This document shows, piece after piece, positions 8,978 through 16,043 of a stretch of 64,000 bases of DNA. The position numbers were made by a program, and so were the translations under genes. How positions within the stretch are numbered: the stretch's first letter is position 1; each line of letters starts with the position of its first letter. Source of the DNA: JBPOJN01 sp052033505. GTDB taxonomy: Bacteria > UBA10199 > JACPAL01 > GCA-016699445. The notes under the pieces are model-generated. The model had not been told where the DNA came from. It ran no database searches and saw only the letters and a list, made by a program, of their open reading frames with translations. The stretch is taken from assembly GCA_052033505.1 (NCBI GenBank), contig JBPOJN010000020.1:37173-101172 (forward strand). Direction: 5' to 3'.

Positions 8978-9146
8978 ATTAATATTCCGCGTGAGTGTAT
9001 GGGAAGGAGGTGTGAATCCTCCGTGGTCCCGCCACTGTGATAGGTTTGAAAGATCGGCCGTGAGTCACTGTTCCTCTTGAAATCAGGGAACGGGAAGGCA
9101 AGGCCTCCTTCAAGAAACCTTAAGCCAGGAAACCTGCTCATCGCGA
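8978..9146 (+). ncRNA. Cobalamin riboswitch
   Basis: The sequence has the hallmark blocks of the adenosylcobalamin/cobalamin aptamer. A GTGAGTGTATGGGAA entry leads to the B12-box arm GGAGGTGTGAATCCTCC, then GGTCCCGCCACTGTGA in the core. The AAGCCAGGAAACCTGC block sits at about 9122-9137 and CTCATCGCG pairs back towards CGCGTGAG near 8989. The downstream Shine-Dalgarno GAGGAGG (9164-9170) is complementary to CCTCC stretches in the aptamer, so control by hiding the ribosome binding site is plausible. Exact ends are approximate. It controls the lipoprotein gene at 9180 and probably the two that follow. Confidence 0.92.
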
Positions 9147-9179
9147 CAACTAGGATATTCCCCGAGGAGGGAGAGGCCG

Positions 9180-10346
9180 ATGAGATACTTTTCTTATTTT
9201 GTAGCGTTCGCGCTGCTCGCAACCGCCGGTTGCGGGAATGTCACCACCAACACGAATAACCCGAATCCTTCTTCCGGGTCGCAAGACGACGAAAAGGATT
9301 TTCTCGCCGTGCTGGGATCCAGCTTCACCGATCCCGCGGGGACACTGGGTTTCGTGCCCGTCGAAGAGCCGCGGCCAGCGACGACAAACGTACAAACCAC
9401 GCATTCGGACGCCATCGTGAGGTCCTATGGTGATCTTTTGTATGTGGTGAACCGCAAAGGCGCGGACAACATCCAGGTCGTCGACCCCGCGCAGAATTTC
9501 GCGGTCACGAAGCAATTCTCGATCGGCGCGGGTACGAACCCCCAAGACATCGTCGTGACTTCCGCGACCAAGGCCTACGTCGCCCTCTATGAACCGGAAA
9601 GCGTGACCGACAGTACGGTCGTGGATGACATTCTCGTCGTGAATCCCCAAGCGGGAACGATCACCAACACCATCGATCTCACGGACGCGACGGCTAATGA
9701 CGGCGACCGTTTCGCGCGTGTGGCCGATCTTGTCCAGGCCGGTTCGAAGATCGTGGCGCTCTTACAAGATCGTCCCGGCGATTTTTTCCAATCCCCGGAC
9801 CAACCCGGCCGGCTCGTCGCGATCGACACGGCGACCGACGTCGTGACCGGCGTGGAAACTCTTTCCTGCTTCAATCCCATCTCGATGGCGCTTTCAGAAA
9901 CGGCGGGCCGTATCTACGTCGCTTGCGCGGACTTCGCAGGCACAGGTAGTGCGACCGGCGGCATCGAAGTCGTCGATGCCGCGACGTTGCAAAGCTCAGG
10001 GATTTTCGTGACCGACGAAGCCCTCGGCGGATCTCCGGGCGACATCGAAGTCTCGGGCACTCAGGGATTCGTGACCGTCGGTGTCTTGAGCCCGACGTTT
10101 GAATTTTCCAGCTCCGTGGTATCTTTCTCTCTCGATACGGCCGGTCCCGCAAACGTACAACCTCTCTATGAAGGCGCCGATTACATCCAAGACATCGCCG
10201 TCGCGCCGAACGGTCTTTTGGTCGTCGGTGACCAGACTCCGACCGTCAACGGCGTGCTTTTCTTGAATCCCGATACCGGCGCCGTCGTCGACGGACCGAT
10301 CACGATGGGACTGCCGCCGTCGTCACTTGCGTTTTACCGCAAATGA
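9180..10346 (+). CDS. Beta-propeller (YncE-like) outer-membrane lipoprotein under cobalamin riboswitch control
   Basis: A 388-residue lipoprotein. It has a signal sequence, with LLATAGC giving the lipidated Cys18, and an Asn/Ser-rich tether. It then has repeating blades of about 45-50 residues (DLLYVVNRKGADNIQVVD, TKAYVALYEPES, GRIYVACADFAG), as in YncE-type seven-bladed propellers. The strong AGGAGG ribosome binding site lies 9 bases from the ATG. The B12 riboswitch immediately upstream makes a role in cobalamin capture likely. In Bacteroides, BtuG is a surface propeller lipoprotein that binds B12 with extreme affinity. Whether this is a BtuG homologue or an analogue cannot be told here. No TonB receptor gene is adjacent. 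The stop overlaps the next start (ATGA). Confidence 0.8.
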   Translation: MRYFSYFVAFALLATAGCGNVTTNTNNPNPSSGSQDDEKDFLAVLGSSFTDPAGTLGFVPVEEPRPATTNVQTTHSDAIVRSYGDLLYVVNRKGADNIQVVDPAQNFAVTKQFSIGAGTNPQDIVVTSATKAYVALYEPESVTDSTVVDDILVVNPQAGTITNTIDLTDATANDGDRFARVADLVQAGSKIVALLQDRPGDFFQSPDQPGRLVAIDTATDVVTGVETLSCFNPISMALSETAGRIYVACADFAGTGSATGGIEVVDAATLQSSGIFVTDEALGGSPGDIEVSGTQGFVTVGVLSPTFEFSSSVVSFSLDTAGPANVQPLYEGADYIQDIAVAPNGLLVVGDQTPTVNGVLFLNPDTGAVVDGPITMGLPPSSLAFYRK

Positions 10347-11395
10347 TTATGAGGAAGTTTTTCCCCGTACTTCCGGTCTTTTTACTTCTCGCGGCGTGCG
10401 ACGCGGCCGGTTTACGACTGAATGAGACCGCACCCCCACCGCCCAACGCCTCGGAGTCCGGCGGTAATTCGTCGGTGCTCGTGCTCCAGCCAGCCTATTT
10501 CGAAGTCGTCGGCACCCAAGTCACGCGAACGATGCATCTCCTGTCTTGGTCTGGATCCGGGGACGATGGGGGTTTTCAGGATCATGAGACGGCATCGAGC
10601 GTGACTTGGTCCGTCGACGATCCCGCCGTCGCTATAATCGACGCCGATGGCAATCTTCGCACGCTCGGCGTCGGCGAGACTTTCATTCGCGCGAGCGAAG
10701 GCGATCAAGAAGCCGTGGCGCACGTCACCGTCGTGGCGGCACTAGAACCGGCGACCGAACCGCCGCCGACTCCGTCCATTCCCGATGGCGACCCGACCGC
10801 CCCACCATCTGCTGAGGTTTGTAGCCCCGTTTCTTCCAATGCCTTCGCCGCTCGCGTGATCTCTCACCGCACGGGAACCGGCGGCGGTTTTCAGGAAGAG
10901 AAATTACCCGGCATCGTTCTCAGCGGGCCTCGCGGCGAAGGAACCTATCAAGGCGGTTACGATACGTATTCTCTCGGCGTCGGCGGCGAGATCGTCTTGG
11001 AACTTGCCCAAACCGTCTGCGACGGTTCAGGCCCGGATTTCACGGTGTTCGAGAATGCATTTCGCGTCGGCACTTTCGGCGTTTTCGTCGAGCCAGGTCT
11101 CGTCAGCGTCTCGGAAGATGGAATGACTTTTAAAGATTTTCCCTGCGCCCTCACACCGCCGTACGCCGGCTGCGCCGGACTGCAGCCGGTTCTTGCGAAC
11201 GTGGAATTCAACGACATCAACCCTCTCGATCCGGAAGTTTCGGGCGGAGACGCTTTCGATCTCGCAACGATCGGAATCACGAAAGCGCGATTTATCCGCG
11301 TCCGAGATTCCAACTTGGCCTTAGGCCCTCTGGGACCGGGGACGGATGGTTTTGATTTGGATGCAGTCTCAATTTTAAACGGAATTAAAAACTAG
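10343..11395 (+). CDS. Lipoprotein with Ig-like domain and C-terminal secreted beta domain
   Basis: A 350-residue lipoprotein. LLLAAC gives lipidated Cys19. A bacterial Ig-like (BIG2-type) domain lies at about residues 45-135 (SVTWSVDDPAVAIIDADG), then a Pro-rich hinge with four Cys-containing segments. A C-terminal domain of about 190 residues contains GPDFTVFENAF, VSVSEDGMTFKDFPC and KARFIRVRD. That C-terminal pattern occurs in secreted surface proteins of several phyla and I recall it near B12 uptake genes, but that memory is unverified. Translational coupling to the upstream propeller gene (4-base overlap) places it under the same riboswitch. A substrate-binding or scaffold role in cobalamin capture is inference. 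Confidence 0.75.
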   Translation: MIMRKFFPVLPVFLLLAACDAAGLRLNETAPPPPNASESGGNSSVLVLQPAYFEVVGTQVTRTMHLLSWSGSGDDGGFQDHETASSVTWSVDDPAVAIIDADGNLRTLGVGETFIRASEGDQEAVAHVTVVAALEPATEPPPTPSIPDGDPTAPPSAEVCSPVSSNAFAARVISHRTGTGGGFQEEKLPGIVLSGPRGEGTYQGGYDTYSLGVGGEIVLELAQTVCDGSGPDFTVFENAFRVGTFGVFVEPGLVSVSEDGMTFKDFPCALTPPYAGCAGLQPVLANVEFNDINPLDPEVSGGDAFDLATIGITKARFIRVRDSNLALGPLGPGTDGFDLDAVSILNGIKN

Positions 11396-11413
11396 AAAAC
11401 TCGAGGAGATGTC

Positions 11414-12481
11414 ATGCAACCCCCACAATTTTCACGAAGAGGTTTTTTTCAGGGCTTAGGAAGTTTAGTCGGAGCCTCGGTAATCGGCTGTGCCGCAGAA
11501 CCACAAACGTCGAAGATCACTTTCGGCTACCAACAATACTCCCGCCTTTCGGCCCAGCACTCCGCAGGATTGACGGTTTCCAGCGGCCGATTATTGGCTC
11601 TTGCTGCACGAAACCAGGACCTCTCCAACGGTCTCGGAGATCGCAATCAAATGGTCGAAATGAGCTCTCTCGCCGATCCGCGCCCTTTCTTAAATTTACC
11701 GAATGAGGCCGGCCTCTTCGTCGGGGGAATGACGTTGGCCTCCCCCGATTCGGCATTTGTCACGGGCAATGCTCTTTACGAAGTGTCTTTAAGCACTCCG
11801 GTCGTCCGTCGTACCGTCCCCTTGGCCTCGGGCAACATGCGTTCCAATGGGTCTTTGAAAGTAGGCGATAAACTTTTTGTCACGGCGTCCCATCCTTTAA
11901 ATCTTGCGGGCGCTTTGAACGTTTATGATCTCGGTCCCGACGGAACCATCGTCGGCGCCGGTCGCTCCGTTGCAACGGCAGGTGCAAATCCCACCGGCAT
12001 CGCAGCGTCCGGCCCGGAAGTTCTCGTCCTGAACACGGGCGACTACGAATCAGGATCGATCGCTTATTTAAATTTTTTCGACGGGAACGGGCAAAAAACG
12101 CGGGATGCGTTGCCCTTAGGAAATATGACGGCGCAAAATTCGGGATCGATCGCCGTCGGTCAGAATATCGCCGTGATCGGGACATCGGACCGCAGTGGGC
12201 GCTTGGTGTTCGTGGATGTGAATGCAGGTGAAGTCATCGATTCTCCCGTCTCCATTCCGGGCCATAACTTCCACTCCAGCGTCGTCATCGGAAACATCCA
12301 AGGCCGCGATTACGTGTTCGCCACGGATTATAATTCCGGATCGGTCGCAATTCTTGATATGGAGGATCGTACCGTCATTGCCACGTTGGCCCTGCCTGAA
12401 CGCGCCGGACCCGCGCTCTTCCACGAAGGCGCGTTGATCCAAACAGTGCCCAACGCCGCCTTGCGCGTTTTCGTTTCGTAA
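11414..12481 (+). CDS. Tat-exported beta-propeller lipoprotein
   Basis: A 355-residue protein. The N terminus carries a twin-arginine signal (SRRGFFQGLG) ending in a lipobox, VIGC, with Cys26 as the lipidation site. The rest is a propeller-like repeat pattern resembling the first gene of the operon (DYVFATDYNSGSVAILDMED, GALNVYDLGPDGTIVG). Export by Tat implies folding, or loading with a cofactor, in the cytoplasm before export, unlike the Sec-type signal of the other propeller. The AGGAGATGTC ribosome binding site is clear, and the 18-base spacing supports one operon with 9180-11395. A role in cobalamin binding is inferred from the shared riboswitch only. Confidence 0.75.
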   Translation: MQPPQFSRRGFFQGLGSLVGASVIGCAAEPQTSKITFGYQQYSRLSAQHSAGLTVSSGRLLALAARNQDLSNGLGDRNQMVEMSSLADPRPFLNLPNEAGLFVGGMTLASPDSAFVTGNALYEVSLSTPVVRRTVPLASGNMRSNGSLKVGDKLFVTASHPLNLAGALNVYDLGPDGTIVGAGRSVATAGANPTGIAASGPEVLVLNTGDYESGSIAYLNFFDGNGQKTRDALPLGNMTAQNSGSIAVGQNIAVIGTSDRSGRLVFVDVNAGEVIDSPVSIPGHNFHSSVVIGNIQGRDYVFATDYNSGSVAILDMEDRTVIATLALPERAGPALFHEGALIQTVPNAALRVFVS

Positions 12482-12719
12482 TTCGTCCGAAACCGCTCTC
12501 ATTATCGGCCGGATTTCGGATGCTTTGAGTTAAATTCTTCCGCCTTCGTGCGGAAAATCCCTGGCTCCTATTTTGCTCCACTGCCTCCGAGAAAGGCAGG
12601 GGCACACCTGGGCCAGATTCGTTCTGAGAATAAATTATCGACTTCTCTTTCCGACACCAAATCGAATGTGCAAATCCTTACAATGCTGAAGCGCTTCTCT
12701 TGCGATTAAAAAACGAATT

Positions 12720-12756
12720 CCCCCTCTTAGGGTAAGAGGGGGTTAGGGGGCGTTAT
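12720..12756 (+). repeat. Left 37-bp hairpin repeat, copy 1
   Basis: Identical over 37 bases to 13171-13207. Stem arms are 12721-12729 and 12733-12741 with a GGG loop, followed by a GTTAGG tail ending in GTTAT, four bases before the DUF559 start codon. Confidence 0.9.
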
Positions 12757-12759
12757 TCT

Positions 12760-13134
12760 ATGACAGTCCCACCCCTCTACAATCATCCTCTCCTCAAAGA
12801 TCGACGCCGAGAACTCCGCAGAAACCAAACGGACGCAGAAAAAATTTTATGGAGGTCTTTGAGAAATCGTCAGGTTTCTAGCTTTAAATTTTTTCGGCAA
12901 TATAGCATCGGGCCCTACATTCTCGATTTTTTCTGTCCCAACCTACGCCTGGCAATCGAACTCGACGGCGGGCACCATGACGAAGAAGAAGTGAGGGAGT
13001 ATGATTTGCAAAGGACTGAATTTTTAATGACTCAAGATGTTCGGGTAATGCGTTTCTGGAATACGGAAATTTTAGATAATTTAGACGGGGTTTTAGAGAA
13101 AATCGCCGTGGTCGGCACGCATAACCCCTCCTAA
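12760..13134 (+). CDS. DUF559 domain protein (PD-(D/E)XK / Vsr-like nuclease fold)
   Basis: A 124-residue DUF559 protein, related in fold to very-short-patch-repair-type endonucleases. It has the family blocks RRNQTDAEKILWRSLRNRQ, FFRQYSIGPYILDFFCP and the putative active-site strand RLAIELDGGHHDE, then VRVMRFWNTEIL. The catalytic Asp/Glu and His positions appear intact. It starts directly after the left repeat and its last codons and stop lie inside the right repeat (from 13121), so gene and repeats form one unit. DUF559 genes are often stand-alone, and their role is not established. A nuclease that acts on the repeats is my inference. Confidence 0.88.
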   Translation: MTVPPLYNHPLLKDRRRELRRNQTDAEKILWRSLRNRQVSSFKFFRQYSIGPYILDFFCPNLRLAIELDGGHHDEEEVREYDLQRTEFLMTQDVRVMRFWNTEILDNLDGVLEKIAVVGTHNPS

Positions 13135-13162
13135 CCTCCCCTTACTTTAAGGGGAGGAATTC
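13121..13162 (-). repeat. Right inverted hairpin repeat of the DUF559 element
   Basis: Read on the minus strand this matches the left end 12715-12756 at 34 of 42 bases. Four of the eight differences are two compensatory base-pair changes in the stem (C-G to T-A and T-A to C-G). Two of the others fall in the loop (GGG to AAG). It contains the DUF559 stop codon. Confidence 0.85.
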
Positions 13163-13170
13163 CCTTCTCT

Positions 13171-13207
13171 CCCCCTCTTAGGGTAAGAGGGGGTTAGGGG
13201 GCGTTAT
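13171..13207 (+). repeat. Hairpin repeat, copy 2 (direct, outside the inverted pair)
   Basis: This is an exact 37-base copy of 12720-12756 in the same orientation. It lies 8 bases beyond the right inverted end and lacks the leading GAATTC. The closely spaced inverted pair made with the right end resembles the paired arrangement of bacterial REP elements. Confidence 0.9.
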
Positions 13208-13211
13208 CCCA

Positions 13212-13241
13212 TCGACTTTAAGAAAACGATCGTCTTATATT
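13212..13241 (+). promoter_or_regulatory. Promoter-like element for the Nudix gene
   Basis: TCGACT and TATATT are separated by 18 bases. The -10 box ends 5 bases before the ATG at 13247, leaving no ribosome binding site. It begins just after the outer hairpin repeat. Confidence 0.4.
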
Positions 13242-13246
13242 TTGGC

Positions 13247-13795
13247 ATGCCCCCTTTTTACTCTTTGACCGAAACCGACCACCCCGAAGGCCGTCCGTGG
13301 GTCGACGCGGCGGTGTTGGTGCTGACCTTCGAAAAAAACGGCGAAGGGCATCTCGTGCTGAACAAGCGCACGGAGGAAGTCCTGCACCACAAAGGCCAGG
13401 TCTGCTTTCCGGGCGGGATGCGCGACGCAGAGGATAAGTCGCTGTGGGAAACCGCGCTTCGGGAGACTCAGGAAGAATTGGGCGTGGATCCGGAACGCGT
13501 CACGCTCGTGCGCGAACTCGGCCAGCAATACACGCCGACCGGCTACCGCGTGACACCTTATCTCGCGCGGCTGAAAAACGCGGAAGAAGCCTGGAAGACA
13601 AATCCGAACGAAATCGCCGAAGTTTTCTCCGTGCCTTTCTCTTTTTTTCGCAACCGTGAAAATTTAAAAATCCGGACGCGGCATTTGATGGGGCATGATT
13701 TTCTCGACCCGCTTTTCATTTATGAAGGCCACGAGATCTGGGGCATGACCGGACGCGTGGTCTGCGAAATCTTCGGCATCCATCCGGAAGATTGA
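13247..13795 (+). CDS. Nudix hydrolase, CoA pyrophosphatase type
   Basis: A 182-residue Nudix enzyme that probably cleaves coenzyme A or acyl-CoA to 3',5'-ADP and phosphopantetheine. The Nudix box is seen in GGMRDAEDKSLWE and ALRETQEELGV, preceded by HHKGQVCFPGG, the pattern of the CoA pyrophosphatase (NudL/YeaB) branch. The segment YTPTGYRVTPYLA is also typical. The ATG has no ribosome binding site and follows a TATATT box at leaderless distance. A role in CoA turnover fits the acyl-CoA genes nearby, but that is contextual. Confidence 0.87.
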   Translation: MPPFYSLTETDHPEGRPWVDAAVLVLTFEKNGEGHLVLNKRTEEVLHHKGQVCFPGGMRDAEDKSLWETALRETQEELGVDPERVTLVRELGQQYTPTGYRVTPYLARLKNAEEAWKTNPNEIAEVFSVPFSFFRNRENLKIRTRHLMGHDFLDPLFIYEGHEIWGMTGRVVCEIFGIHPED

Positions 13796-13826
13796 CGCTG
13801 CCCCCTAAAATCATTAACCCTTCGCG

Positions 13827-14297
13827 ATGCCCTTGAAAATCCTGTTTCACCGCGCAAGTCCCATCGTACGCGTGATGGAAATTTTAGGCGTTTTCTTCTC
13901 CTGCGTCTCTTTTTGGAGGCATCGCGAGGCCTTCGACCTGCGCATGTTTTTCTTTGTCGCGTTTTTTCTGCAATACGTCTTCATCCGCGCCTGCGATTGG
14001 GTGCCATGGTATCCGCTTTCGGAACGGCCCGGGGGGAAGGACCAGAAGATCGGCATCGAAGTGCATTTGCAGAAATCCCTCGTACCGGCTTCTTACATGC
14101 TCGCAATCGTCGCTTTTCTCCAGGTATGGCCGATCCCGTTCCTATCTTGTTTCCTGACAATCACGGCGTTCTTGTTGGCGACGACGCTGTCGACCGTGAA
14201 CGGCATCCTGATTTTCTTCCACTGGCGCGATAAAGATCCGTTACCGATCAATTTTTTCAGCAATAACCGCTACCTCCGCGAAAAACAGGAGCTGTGA
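13827..14297 (+). CDS. Hypothetical integral membrane protein (156 aa)
   Basis: The function is unknown. Four hydrophobic segments are visible (about residues 15-30, 41-56, 86-104 and 108-131), for example MFFFVAFFLQYVFIR and PFLSCFLTITAFLLATTLS. A conserved-looking polar loop between helices 2 and 3 is rich in Trp/Pro/Gly (CDWVPWYPLSERPGGKDQ). It follows the Nudix gene by 31 bases and precedes the crotonase by 14, so a three-gene transcript is possible. No family name can be given with confidence. Confidence 0.65.
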   Translation: MPLKILFHRASPIVRVMEILGVFFSCVSFWRHREAFDLRMFFFVAFFLQYVFIRACDWVPWYPLSERPGGKDQKIGIEVHLQKSLVPASYMLAIVAFLQVWPIPFLSCFLTITAFLLATTLSTVNGILIFFHWRDKDPLPINFFSNNRYLREKQEL

Positions 14298-14311
14298 CGC
14301 CTTAAAACTTT

Positions 14312-15085
14312 ATGAAACCTAAATTTTTAGAATTGGAAAACCGGAACTCGGTTTTGTGGATCCACTTCAACCGTCCCGAGGTCCGGAACGCGTTCTCCCT
14401 GGATCTCGCGGCCGAACTCTTGGCGTGCTTGAAGAAAGCTGCAAAAGACAAATCGGTCGAAGCCGTCGTGATCTCGGGACGCGGCCAGGATTTTTCGGCA
14501 GGCGGCGACATCAAGATGATGGGGGAATTGCTGAAAAAAGGGAACATCCGCAATTTCTTCCTGGAGATCTCCAAGCGCATCAACGCCTGCGTGCTTGAGG
14601 TCCGCCAGATGCCGAAACCCGTGATCGCGGCGATCCCCGGCTACGTCGGCGGCATCGCGTTCGGTTTCTGCCTCTCAGCCGATTTCCGCGTCGCTTCGCC
14701 GAAAGCTCGGCTGCAGGCGGCGACGATTCATTTGGGCCTCGTCGCGAACGGCGGGGCTACTTACTTTCTCCCCAGGCTCGTGGGCAGTGACCAATCCTCC
14801 GAAATCCTGCTTTTGGGAAAACCCGTGCCGGCCGAAGAAGCGCTGCGCATCGGCCTCGTTCATCGCGTTTTTTCCGAAGATCGTTTCGCCTCCGAAGTTC
14901 AAAACTTCGCCGAAGGATTGTTGACCCTCCCCCGCTACGCGCAAGGACGCGTAAAGCAGATTTTGAATCAAGGTATGGATCGGGAATTGAAAATCCAGCT
15001 CGAAAAGGAACGCCAGTCTATCGCGCAAGCTTCGACGACGCCGGATTACCGGGAACGGGTGCGGCGTTTTCTGCAGAAACGTTAG
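14312..15085 (+). CDS. Enoyl-CoA hydratase/isomerase (crotonase) family protein
   Basis: A 257-residue crotonase-fold enzyme acting on acyl-CoA thioesters in the cytoplasm. It shows HFNRPEVRNAFS near the N terminus, the oxyanion-hole block DFSAGGDIKMM and the second block GYVGGIAFGFCLSADFRVAS. At the site of the usual catalytic glutamates it has LVANGGATYFLPRLVG, where the first Glu position appears to be Ala/Asn, so the reaction may be isomerisation or another crotonase chemistry. The exact substrate cannot be predicted. The 3' end overlaps the convergent hypothetical gene by 68 bases. Confidence 0.85.
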   Translation: MKPKFLELENRNSVLWIHFNRPEVRNAFSLDLAAELLACLKKAAKDKSVEAVVISGRGQDFSAGGDIKMMGELLKKGNIRNFFLEISKRINACVLEVRQMPKPVIAAIPGYVGGIAFGFCLSADFRVASPKARLQAATIHLGLVANGGATYFLPRLVGSDQSSEILLLGKPVPAEEALRIGLVHRVFSEDRFASEVQNFAEGLLTLPRYAQGRVKQILNQGMDRELKIQLEKERQSIAQASTTPDYRERVRRFLQKR

Positions 15086-15977
15086 ATCTTTTCCAGGGCC
15101 CGGTTAATACGGAAGTCGTTTTCGCTTCCAAGGCATCCAAAGTGTTCCGTCCCAAAAATGCCTTCAGTCCCAATGGCAATCCCCGTTCGCCGTAACAAAC
15201 CTCGCCAATACCATAAAAGAACGAATAGTGGATGCGCACGTAGTCACCGACGAAACAAACCTCCGCTTTTCGTCTGACCCGCGGGGTGACGATATCCTGC
15301 AGTCTTTTAGGCGGAACGATCTCGATGTCCCAAGGATTTCCTCTCTCTCCTTGCGGAAGGAAGAAGCGCTGAAGCCGTTCCGATAGTCGCGGCAAAGGGT
15401 CCCCCGGAAGATGGGACCGGTGAATGTCTTCTTTCGCGAAGAAACTGACGGCCCTGGGTTGGGCGGGTGCGCGAGACGTATCGTGCCCCAACAGGGCACC
15501 CAACCAACTCGCCGGCTGAGAGGGAGCGGGAGCATCGAACCGCACGTAATGCACCGCTTTACCGGAAAATCCGTAGCCGATTTCCATATAGTGACGGGAC
15601 GGAAATTTGACGTGCAGCACCCGGCCGTCGGTATGCACGAAAAGGGTGTTCTTCAGGGGGGTTTTATCGTCATTCGAGAAATAAACCGCGCAATCGGAGT
15701 ACCAGCACGATTGAAGCTCCCGAAGAGAATTCGGGACGGCGGGACTCGCCAAAGAAGTCGTCTGAACGCGCAAACCCTTCAAAATATCCCGTTCTACGTA
15801 GCCAAGATCCAAGCGAAAGCCGGGCGAGTGTTGGTCTTGGACGACTCTATTGACGACTTCCCACAACCATTGGACGTCATAGCTCAGCTTTTCGGAGGAA
15901 ATCAGCGGCAGCAACTCACCGGGAGCGAAAAGCCGGGCGGACGTATCGACGAAAACTGGAAAGAAAGCCGCTATCAT
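15018..15977 (-). CDS. Hypothetical protein (319 aa)
   Basis: I do not recognise this protein. The ATG at 15977 follows a GGAGGGAGA ribosome binding site. The sequence is mixed alpha/beta and soluble-looking. One beta-rich stretch (TLFVHTDGRVLHVKFPSRHY, then YGFSGKAVHYVRFDAP) could be a small barrel, and the C-terminal part contains VCFVGDYVRIHYSFFYGIG. The N-terminal 20 residues are mildly hydrophobic but not a convincing signal peptide. It lies 66 bases downstream of the mesaconyl-CoA hydratase gene on the same strand and may be co-transcribed. A long opposite-strand frame at 15411-16415 is rejected because it crosses both this gene and the hydratase. Confidence 0.55.
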   Translation of the reverse strand: MIAAFFPVFVDTSARLFAPGELLPLISSEKLSYDVQWLWEVVNRVVQDQHSPGFRLDLGYVERDILKGLRVQTTSLASPAVPNSLRELQSCWYSDCAVYFSNDDKTPLKNTLFVHTDGRVLHVKFPSRHYMEIGYGFSGKAVHYVRFDAPAPSQPASWLGALLGHDTSRAPAQPRAVSFFAKEDIHRSHLPGDPLPRLSERLQRFFLPQGERGNPWDIEIVPPKRLQDIVTPRVRRKAEVCFVGDYVRIHYSFFYGIGEVCYGERGLPLGLKAFLGRNTLDALEAKTTSVLTGPWKRSNVSAENAAPVPGNPASSKLAR

Positions 15978-16043
15978 TCTCCCTCCATCGACTCACTTCA
16001 GGGGAAGTTGCATGAAATCTGGGAGTATTTCTATCCGAAAGAC

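Larger units (their letters stand above)
12715..13207 (+). mobile_element. Compact DUF559 element bounded by hairpin repeats
   Basis: A single small nuclease-like gene is enclosed by a 42-base left end (12715-12756) and an inverted right end (13121-13162) that match at 34 of 42 positions. A second direct copy of the left repeat (13171-13207) sits just outside. Both ends begin with GAATTC and fold into a 9-bp stem with a 3-base loop followed by GTTAGG. The arrangement resembles a non-autonomous or single-gene transposable unit. No target duplication could be established. Confidence 0.6.
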
